Shown piece after piece: positions 14,142 to 18,882 of a DNA stretch of 18,882 bases. The stretch is from assembly GCA_030740335.1 (NCBI GenBank), contig JASLXL010000249.1, positions 1 through 18,882 on the forward strand, given 5' to 3'. This DNA comes from SAR202 cluster bacterium (GTDB lineage Bacteria > Chloroflexota > Dehalococcoidia > SAR202 > CAJWER01). A model generated the notes under the pieces. It saw only the letters and a list, made by a program, of their open reading frames with translations. It searched no databases and was not told where the DNA came from. Numbering within the stretch: position 1 is the stretch's first letter; each line of letters starts with the position of its first letter. The position numbers were made by a program, and so were the translations under genes.

Positions 14142-15497
14142 TTGACTACTCCTACCGAGAACCTTGCCAAGCTTCGCGTGGCCCAAAACGGCCATGTACG
14201 GAGGATGATGGAATTGTGCTCCATCACCCATCCATACTATCGACGGCTGATGGCTGAGCAGGGGCTCTCGCCCACGGATTTTTCTACGGTAGAGGACTTG
14301 CACAAGCTTCCGCCTCTACCGAAGCAGCGTTTTATCGAGGAACCTGAAGACTTCCGGCTGCAGCTCGACGACGTATCGGGGCTGTCGACGGAAGAGACTA
14401 CTCTGGCGGACATTATCTACACAGCCGGATCGACCAGCAAGCCGACCCCTTTCTACGACACAGTCCACGACCGCTTCGGTCGCATACATCTGCTCAAGCG
14501 CGCGACGACTGTCGCTGGCATCGGTACAGACGATATTGTCATGAACCTGTTCCCAGTCTCTTCGGTGCCCCACCAGGGCTTCTTGAGCGCCTCATGGGGT
14601 GCGATGGCGGTCGGGGCGAAGTTGCTCACAGGCCTAACCGGACGGCCCTACGAGGCCTTCCCTGTACACAACCGGATGGACCACGCTATCGAAATGATCG
14701 AGCGTGAGAGGGCGACCGTAATATGGGGCATCACCGCCTATGTTCGCAGGCTCGTTGTGCGGGCTCAGGAGCAGGGCAGGGACTTCGGGTCCGTCCGATT
14801 GGCAATGGTTATGGGCGAGGCGTGTCCCGCTGGCATGCGAGATGACATCAGGACGCGCCTGATCTCGATGGGCTGCCGCGAGCCGTGGACCAACAACGGA
14901 TATGGCTTGACCGAGACCCTCGGCCCCGCGACACAGTGTTTTGAGGGGGGTGGCATGCATCAGCCGCTCCCGGAGGACTACTATTTCGAAGTTGTGTACC
15001 CTAAGACCTACGACCCTGTGCCAGACGGCCAGTCGGGGATGATGCTCGTGAGCCATCTGAATAGGCGAGGCACTGTCTTATTGCGGTACGTCTCTGGCGA
15101 CATCGTGACGTTGACCCACGAGACTTGTCCTAATTGCGGGCGCACTTCACCTCGATTCTTGGGCGCGCCTTATCGCGCTGATGGCCTGACTAAGGTGAAA
15201 GGCACGCTGATCAATCCCGCGTCCCTGAACGAGGAAATGACTCATCTGCTGCGGCGGGGTGTCGCTGAGTACCAGATCGTCATAGGCCGAGAGGACAGCA
15301 AAGACCCCTATTCCGGCGACATGCTCCTAGTTCGTGTAGCGGCCGCCGATCAGGACAGGGACCGCTTATTTGCGGAGGTCGTCAGTACTGTCACCCATAG
15401 CATTGAGATCACCCCACAGGTCGAGTTCCTTCCTGAGGACGGCTTTACCGAGATCTCGGGCGGCTACAAGTTCAAGAGGTTTGTGGACGAGCGATGA
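14142..15497 (+). CDS. Phenylacetate-CoA ligase-like (PaaK-family) acyl-CoA synthetase
   Basis: This 451-residue protein belongs to the PaaK branch of the ANL superfamily, which adenylates a carboxylic acid and transfers it to CoA. The P-loop-like A3 motif is YTAGSTSKPTPF (residues 93-104), unusual beside the common SSGTTGKPT. The A5 motif is NNGYGLTETLG (251-261), and RYVSGDIVTL carries the ribose-binding aspartate D320. A CPNCGRT segment (C329, C332) matches the PaaK zinc-like motif, followed by KVKGTLINPASL. Two-domain architecture is complete. Start is TTG 14142 with GGGAGAG at 14129-14135. It sits centrally in the operon, 13 bases before the first MaoC-like gene, and likely supplies the CoA thioester. 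The acid is unknown; PaaK-like proteins accept aromatic and other acids. Confidence 0.9.
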   Translation: MTTPTENLAKLRVAQNGHVRRMMELCSITHPYYRRLMAEQGLSPTDFSTVEDLHKLPPLPKQRFIEEPEDFRLQLDDVSGLSTEETTLADIIYTAGSTSKPTPFYDTVHDRFGRIHLLKRATTVAGIGTDDIVMNLFPVSSVPHQGFLSASWGAMAVGAKLLTGLTGRPYEAFPVHNRMDHAIEMIERERATVIWGITAYVRRLVVRAQEQGRDFGSVRLAMVMGEACPAGMRDDIRTRLISMGCREPWTNNGYGLTETLGPATQCFEGGGMHQPLPEDYYFEVVYPKTYDPVPDGQSGMMLVSHLNRRGTVLLRYVSGDIVTLTHETCPNCGRTSPRFLGAPYRADGLTKVKGTLINPASLNEEMTHLLRRGVAEYQIVIGREDSKDPYSGDMLLVRVAAADQDRDRLFAEVVSTVTHSIEITPQVEFLPEDGFTEISGGYKFKRFVDER

Positions 15498-15510
15498 GGC
15501 CGAGGGTGAA

Positions 15511-15951
15511 ATGACAGAGGAAAACAAGCGGTCCGACCTGCTCCTGGTCGGCGACGAGTTCGCACCCCTGGAGTTCTACGTTACCCCAGAGTTTAGCGAA
15601 AACTACCTCCACGCGGTGGAAGACCACCACCCCCGATACACGGAGGGCCCGGGAGCTATCGTGCACCCGGCGCTGCTGATCGTCTTCAGTAACAACACAC
15701 GAAGTCCTTCGTTCTCGCTTGACCCTGGAACAGCCGCCATCCAGACCCACGAACTGGTCGAATACCACGCCCCTGGTCGTGTTGGCAGCACCTTTCATGT
15801 GACATTCCGGGTTGTGGATACGTACGAGAAGCGTGGTAGGCCATACCAGGTAGTAGAGGCGCCGGTGGTGGACGAAAATGGCGCGCCGATCATAACCAGG
15901 ACCACGACATACACCTATGTGGGCGGCCCGTACCCAAGAATAGGTTCTTAG
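15511..15951 (+). CDS. MaoC-like hot-dog-fold protein, first of pair
   Basis: This 146-residue protein resembles the N-terminal, substrate-binding half of MaoC/FAS1-type dehydratases: LLVGDEFAPLEFYVTPEFSENYLHAVEDHHPRY, then IVHPALL and the strands HELVEYHAPGRVGSTFHVTFRVVDTYEKRGRPYQVVE. The frame is open far upstream, inside the ligase gene, but ATG 15511 is 13 bases after the ligase stop and starts at the natural N-terminus; the ribosome binding site (GAGGGTGAA) is weak, suggesting translational coupling. The next gene encodes another hot-dog protein of exactly the same length, so the two probably form a heteromeric hydratase/dehydratase acting on a CoA thioester. It lacks the clear N-x-H-x-D signature of the partner and may be the non-catalytic subunit. 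Confidence 0.82.
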   Translation: MTEENKRSDLLLVGDEFAPLEFYVTPEFSENYLHAVEDHHPRYTEGPGAIVHPALLIVFSNNTRSPSFSLDPGTAAIQTHELVEYHAPGRVGSTFHVTFRVVDTYEKRGRPYQVVEAPVVDENGAPIITRTTTYTYVGGPYPRIGS

Positions 15952-15999
15952 TATACGGGCAGTGCAGAGGGGCCGAGTCCTTTTGCATCTGGAGTATTC

Positions 16000-16440
16000 A
16001 TGATCCCACTAACGCCAGATGTTGAAGTCGGATTCCGAGTCACCGGTCCGGTGAAGACTGCTACGCCGTATCTTACGCGGCTCTTTTCAGGCGGCTGGCC
16101 CAGGACCGAAGACTGGCCAGCGAAGAATGTCCACACGGACGAGGAATTTGCGCGGGCGACCGGGCTGTCGGGCAGGAATGCATCTGGCGCGATGATGCAG
16201 GGATACCTGGCGGAGCTGATGGTGGACATGTTTGGAGAGGGTTGGCTCTCGGGCGGCTCCTTCTCCCTCAAGTTTGTTCATCAGGTCGGTATGGACGACT
16301 CCGTCACAGCCGAAGCGACCGTCACTGGCTTGAGCAATTCAGGGCAGGGAATCGCGGTCGAGTTGGATGTGAGCTGTAAGAACCAGCACGGCGAAGTTGT
16401 TACTGTCGGAACCGCCATGGGGATCATCGATGCCAGTTAG
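16000..16440 (+). CDS. MaoC-like hot-dog-fold protein, second of pair
   Basis: This 146-residue protein is MaoC-like. WPAKNVHTDEEFARATGLSGRNASGAMMQGYLAELM contains N43, H45 and D47, resembling the hydratase signature with a catalytic His/Asp, and GGSFSLKFVHQVGMDDSVTAEATVTG forms the following strands. ATG 16000 has GGAG at 15991-15994 spaced by 5. The first MaoC-like gene ends 48 bases earlier. The matching lengths and complementary signatures suggest a two-subunit (R)-specific hydratase or dehydratase. It is the last gene of the CoA operon and is followed by an interspersed palindromic element and a separately promoted cupin gene. Confidence 0.85.
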   Translation: MIPLTPDVEVGFRVTGPVKTATPYLTRLFSGGWPRTEDWPAKNVHTDEEFARATGLSGRNASGAMMQGYLAELMVDMFGEGWLSGGSFSLKFVHQVGMDDSVTAEATVTGLSNSGQGIAVELDVSCKNQHGEVVTVGTAMGIIDAS

Positions 16441-16475
16441 TTTGGCGTCTGTTGGAGGGCGCCCTACGCCCGCCA

Positions 16476-16584
16476 TGTCATGTTGAGGAGGCCCCGGGAC
16501 AAAGTGGTTGGGGCGAGGGCTGTCCGAGTTCCCCTGGGCCAGTAATTCCGCCATCCCAGATTCTTCGCTCCGCTCAAAATGACA
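16476..16584. repeat. Interspersed palindromic element, copy 2
   Basis: A left arm beginning TGTCATGTTGAGGAG (16476-16490) and a right arm CAGATTCTTCGCTCC..AAAATGACA (16557-16584) are inverted relative to each other, with about 65 bases between. The right arm is the reverse complement of the left arm of copy 1 (188-216), except for one base insertion there. It sits in the intergenic space after the second MaoC-like gene. In RNA it would make a long imperfect hairpin and may protect or terminate the operon transcript. Confidence 0.75.
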
Positions 16585-16635
16585 ATGCGAGGAGGCGTCG
16601 TGGTGGCTCTTTACCGCACCTCGCTAATGTAGCCC

Positions 16636-16641
16636 TATAAT
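16636..16641 (+). promoter_or_regulatory. -10 box TATAAT for cupin gene
   Basis: A perfect TATAAT lies 36 bases before ATG 16677, just after the palindromic element. A weak -35 candidate TTACCG (16611-16616) is 19 bases upstream. Confidence 0.55.
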
Positions 16642-16676
16642 GCTTTCAACAATTGCCCTGATTAAAAGGAGCACCA

Positions 16677-17027
16677 ATGCCGATCCTGAAGAAGAGTGAC
16701 ATACAGAAAGAAGAACTCGCCCCGGGTGTCGATCGCTGGGCGATAGTCGACGGCACGCAGGGAGCGGACTCTCTCAGCGTCGGCGACCTGACGTTGGCCG
16801 ATGGCAGCACCGCCGCCACTCATATCCACCCCACAGAGGAGGCGATGGTGATCCTCGAAGGCGAGCTGGATGCCATCTTGGGCGACGAAATTATCATGGT
16901 CAAAGAGGGCCAAACGGTTCTCGCACCGGCAGGAGTAAAGCACGGCTTCATCAACCGCTCAGGTGCTGAGGCTAGACTCATGGCCATCTTCCCGACAGCC
17001 CGCATCGAACGCACTCTCGTCGACTGA
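16677..17027 (+). CDS. Single-domain cupin protein
   Basis: This 116-residue protein has both cupin motifs. Motif 1 is THIHPTEEAMVILEG, with H49, H51 and E55. Motif 2 is APAGVKHGFIN, with H89. Together they form the usual 3-His/1-Glu metal site of a small beta-barrel. Functions in the family range from isomerases and dioxygenases to binding proteins, and none can be chosen from sequence. Translation starts at ATG 16677 with AAAAGGAG at 16664-16671 (spacing 5), one of the best sites in the window. It has its own TATAAT box and is separated from the CoA operon by a repeat element. It is convergent with the amidohydrolase gene downstream. Confidence 0.88.
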   Translation: MPILKKSDIQKEELAPGVDRWAIVDGTQGADSLSVGDLTLADGSTAATHIHPTEEAMVILEGELDAILGDEIIMVKEGQTVLAPAGVKHGFINRSGAEARLMAIFPTARIERTLVD

Positions 17028-17097
17028 AGTACTGTGCACGCTGAGGGGGCTGGATGGGTGTCCTCCGACTAGGTCGTGATCTTGCGACAGAGATGTT

Positions 17098-17118
17098 CAT
17101 AGGGGCGGAGCCCCTATG
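17098..17118. other. Perfect 9-bp hairpin CATAGGGGC-GGA-GCCCCTATG
   Basis: A perfect 9-base stem with a 3-base loop lies between the convergent cupin and amidohydrolase genes. No T-tract follows on either strand. It may act as a bidirectional transcript end or REP-like structure. A similar GGGGC..GCCCC core occurs at 4942-4954. Confidence 0.5.
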
Positions 17119-17160
17119 CCAGGTGCCTGAAGGTGTTCCTGGACCATTCTTGCTTCCCGT

Positions 17161-17174
17161 TTCCTGGCCAGGAA
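17161..17174. other. 14-bp perfect palindrome TTCCTGG-CCAGGAA
   Basis: This is a gapless 14-base palindrome in the convergent intergenic region, 43 bases after the hairpin at 17098-17118. It could be a protein-binding site or chance; there is no promoter around it. The rest of 17028-17253 shows no other gene. Confidence 0.3.
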
Positions 17175-17253
17175 TGGGGCCAGGGAGATGGTCGAGGGCC
17201 TTGAAGGGCGATCAGTTCTCAGAGCGATTTGCCGAAACCTCTACTCCGATACT

Positions 17254-18093
17254 CTACAGCCCTAGGATGCGACGCGCGTTCTCCAGCAGGATTTTGGGGC
17301 GTACCTCGTCTCGGATTGGGAGGTCTGAAAACTCCGATAGCCAGCGGTCGGGTGATATGTAGGGGAAATCGGAGCCGAAGAGCACCTTGTCCCTGAGCCG
17401 CGTGTCGGCCTCGCGTACCAGCCCCTCTGGGATGTAACGCGGCGCCCAACCCGAGAGGTCCAGGTAGACGTTGGGTTTGTGCAGCGCCACGGCGATCTGT
17501 TCCTCGATCCAGGGCCATGCCGGGTGCGCCATGATGATGGTGAGGTCCGGGAAGTCTGCTGCTACGTCGTCGAAGCCAGGTATTGGTTTTGCGTACTTGA
17601 GCTTGAATCCGCCGCCGCCTGGCATGCCAACGCCTGCAGCCGCGAATCCGGAGTGCATGAGCAGGGGGATACCAAGGGCCTGGCACTTTTCGTAAAGCGG
17701 GTAGAATTGCTCGTCGTTGGGGAAGAACGCCTGATGTATCGGGTGCAGCTTCAGCCCACGCAGCCCCAGGTCGTGCACCGCTCGGTCCATCTCCTCTACG
17801 GCTGTCTCGCCCTTCCACGGATCGACGGTGGCGAAGCCGATGAACTGCTCCGGATGGGAGCTCACAATCTGTGCCACGTAGTCGTTGCTGTCGGGAGCCT
17901 CGCTGGAGGTCGTCTCCGTATCGACTGAGAAGATGACCCCCAGGATGTCCCATTCGGCGTAGAGAGCCGCAAGCTCGTCCCCTGTCTCAGGTGCGGTCTT
18001 GAGCCTGAAGTAGCGCCGCAGGCTGCTCTCGATGGCTATCTCGGCTAAACCTTCCTGCCTGGGGACGTGGACGTGCATGTCGATGGCTCGCAT
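17254..18093 (-). CDS. Amidohydrolase-2 family (ACMSD-like) metal-dependent hydrolase
   Basis: This 279-residue TIM-barrel protein belongs to the amidohydrolase-related family that includes ACMSD and gamma-resorcylate decarboxylase. Metal and catalytic residues appear in order: H7-V-H9 in DMHVHV, H147 in LLMHSG, H190 in IIMAHPAWPW and D242 in LFGSDFPY, with LKLHPIHQAF (H117) contributing to the site. Members either hydrolyse C-N/C-O bonds or decarboxylate aromatic and related acids. ATG 18093-18091 has AGGAG (complement of 18101-18105) spaced by 7. The gene is monocistronic, convergent with the cupin, and follows the remains of a DUF2961 gene on the same strand. A role in the nearby CoA pathway (decarboxylation of an aromatic intermediate) is conceivable but not shown. 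Confidence 0.9.
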   Translation of the reverse strand: MRAIDMHVHVPRQEGLAEIAIESSLRRYFRLKTAPETGDELAALYAEWDILGVIFSVDTETTSSEAPDSNDYVAQIVSSHPEQFIGFATVDPWKGETAVEEMDRAVHDLGLRGLKLHPIHQAFFPNDEQFYPLYEKCQALGIPLLMHSGFAAAGVGMPGGGGFKLKYAKPIPGFDDVAADFPDLTIIMAHPAWPWIEEQIAVALHKPNVYLDLSGWAPRYIPEGLVREADTRLRDKVLFGSDFPYISPDRWLSEFSDLPIRDEVRPKILLENARRILGL

Positions 18094-18129
18094 GTTAATT
18101 CTCCTAGTATTTCGTCGTCACGGCAGTTT

Positions 18130-18490
18130 TGAACCCTTATCGCGTCGGATCGTACCTGTCCAGGCCTTGCCTCGACAACCAGCCCGCCGAAGGCGTACTG
18201 CATCCGCTCCAGGAACGGTGGACCTCTGGCAGCGGTGTGTCCCGCTCTGTTTGGTCTCAGTAGGCAGTGCTGGTCCAGTCGCCGAAGGTTGTGGTCGTCC
18301 TGGGCGTCGTCATTCAGATGTGGCGTACGGACCCTGGCTCGACCATCTCGGCGAGTGTGACAGTCTCGCCAGCACGGACCGGCCAGTTGGTCGGCGTTCC
18401 CGCCGGTCCGGTCGAAGGACGAGTGCCGTCGGGACCGCACTTCGTCCTCCAACCTGGCCAGATCCCCAGCGATGTCCTGCCCAACCCCAT
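18130..18490 (-). pseudogene. Truncated, frameshifted remnant of a DUF2961-family gene
   Basis: ATG at 18490-18488 (minus) has AAGGAG (complement of 18498-18503) spaced by 7. A shift within the first five codons leads to the frame GQDIAGDLARLEDEVRSRRHSSFDRTGGNAD, the characteristic N-terminus of DUF2961 proteins. The frame then changes to NWPVRAGETVTLAEMVEPGSVRHI, followed by TGA where the family has W in HIWMT, and again to AQDDHNLRRLDQH. Homology fades after about 100 residues, whereas intact members are about 350-400, so the 3' part is missing and the amidohydrolase gene follows. DUF2961 proteins are carbohydrate-related (some are glycoside hydrolases). The 3' boundary is approximate. Confidence 0.7.
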
Positions 18491-18503
18491 TGTGTTGCTC
18501 CTT

Positions 18504-18537
18504 CCGACCGCCTTTAGGGGCGTCGGAGAGGATTATA
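18504..18537 (-). promoter_or_regulatory. Surviving promoter and leader hairpin of DUF2961 remnant
   Basis: A perfect TATAAT on the minus strand (complement of 18532-18537) lies 41 bases before the remnant ATG. A leader hairpin follows: CCGAC (18504-18508) pairs with GTCGG (18522-18526), extended by CGCC/GGCG-type pairs. The promoter thus looks intact although the gene is ruined, and it might still transcribe toward the amidohydrolase gene. Confidence 0.4.
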
Positions 18538-18563
18538 CGACAGCAGCCCGTACGCGCTCTTAA

Positions 18564-18820
18564 CTGTGGCTAACCCCATGGCGCGCTACGACGTTTCATA
18601 TCCTGTATGGAATCCATCCATACTCACGAGGCCATAGGTACAGATGCACGAGATCAGAGGGACCGCATCCAAGTTAGTCCAAGTTAGTCGAGAGAATTTC
18701 TGGCCTTGTGGAGGCAATTGTTTAGGCATTTAGTCGAGAATAGAAAGACGTGAAGCTTTTGAAGGTAACTGAGGAAATGCGCTTCCCGCCGCGATCGCTG
18801 CACGACCTTGGAGGACATCG
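18564..18820. other. Noncoding stretch before permease gene
   Basis: No gene is seen here. It holds an inverted repeat GTATGGA-ATCCA-TCCATAC (18605-18623), a perfect 10-base tandem duplication CCAAGTTAGT (18669-18678 and 18679-18688), and a second TTAGTCGAGA-like copy near 18730. These lie upstream of the permease start and may include its promoter region, but no clear -35/-10 pair is visible. Confidence 0.35.
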
Positions 18821-18882
18821 ATGAGGCTGGTACGCAACCTGATTCACCGCAAGCTGCGGACCTCCCTGACGATAATCGGCAT
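18821..18882 (+). CDS. ABC transporter permease (MacB/FtsX-like), 5' end only
   Basis: Only 20 complete codons are in the window, starting MRLVRNLIHRKLRTSLTIIG. The pattern N-L-x-x-(R/K)-K-L-R-T-x-L-T-I-x-G is the usual cytoplasmic start and first helix of MacB/LolC-type permeases, which couple an ABC ATPase to export or lipoprotein handling. ATG 18821 has GGAGGA at 18810-18815 spaced by 5. The gene continues beyond the right edge, so function and partners cannot be judged. Confidence 0.6.
   Translation, partial: MRLVRNLIHRKLRTSLTIIG

Noticed and set aside
17219..17953. A 244-codon minus-strand frame overlapping the amidohydrolase
   Set aside because: It lies on the same strand in another frame, is rich in Arg/Gly/Pro with no motifs, and the overlapping 17254-18093 frame has all metal ligands and a ribosome binding site.
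18032..18517. A 161-codon plus-strand frame over the amidohydrolase start
   Set aside because: The composition is Arg/Ser-rich without motifs, and the minus strand explains the region as the amidohydrolase start and DUF2961 remnant.
1..18882. CRISPR array, tRNA, rRNA or transposase
   Set aside because: No regularly spaced direct repeats, cloverleaf with a TTCRA arm, rRNA blocks or DDE/recombinase motifs were seen on reading; a dedicated tRNA scan was not possible.

Overview
The window looks like a piece of a bacterial chromosome of moderately high GC from an uncultured Chloroflexota, probably a Dehalococcoidia/SAR202-type lineage. This rests on gene content (amidohydrolase-2, paired MaoC-like proteins, PaaK-like ligase, acetyl-xylan-esterase-like hydrolases, FadN-like dehydrogenase) and on short palindromic interspersed elements starting TGTCATT..GAG. 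No rRNA, tRNA, CRISPR array, integrase or transposase was seen, and the taxonomic guess is inference.

Layout. 1-178: a 49-codon ORF. 188-282: an interspersed palindromic element. 299-1207 (-): SMP-30/gluconolactonase-like protein, divergent from endonuclease IV (1290-2150, +). 2236-2824 (-): a decayed DoxX-family gene. 2846-2991: three CRP/FNR-type palindromes and a TATAAT box leading to a ferritin-like/VIT1 fusion (3052-4152, +). 4191-4897: a decayed M50 site-2 protease gene. 4989-5879: a nitrilase-superfamily hydrolase. 5934-6286: a decayed VOC/glyoxalase gene. 6332-6377: a strong promoter with a CRP-like site, leading a same-strand run of an acetyl-xylan-esterase-like hydrolase (6473), a paralogue that has lost its catalytic triad (7467), a FadN-like 3-hydroxyacyl-CoA dehydrogenase without the crotonase domain and apparently without a normal start codon (8377), and a DHA2-type MFS transporter (9779). 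11234-12376 (-): ribonuclease D.

12531-16440 (+) is a compact five-gene CoA-thioester operon: a crotonase lacking both classical glutamates, an unrecognised protein made of two homologous domains, a PaaK-like CoA ligase and two MaoC-like hot-dog proteins. A second copy of the palindromic element follows (16476-16584), then a cupin with its own promoter (16677-17027), an amidohydrolase-2 (17254-18093, -), the wreck of a DUF2961 gene (about 18130-18490, -), and the first 62 bases of an ABC-type permease at the right edge.

How it fits together: the two same-strand runs look like catabolic modules. One would hydrolyse, oxidise and transport a substrate; the other would activate an acid to a CoA thioester and process it with hot-dog and crotonase enzymes. 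The substrate cannot be named from sequence. The strongest unexplained signals are the helically phased CRP-like operator array before the iron-transport gene and its echo at 6332, two apparent pseudoenzymes, the two-domain protein at 13335, the lost start codon at 8374, and four multiply disrupted pseudogenes among otherwise clean genes.
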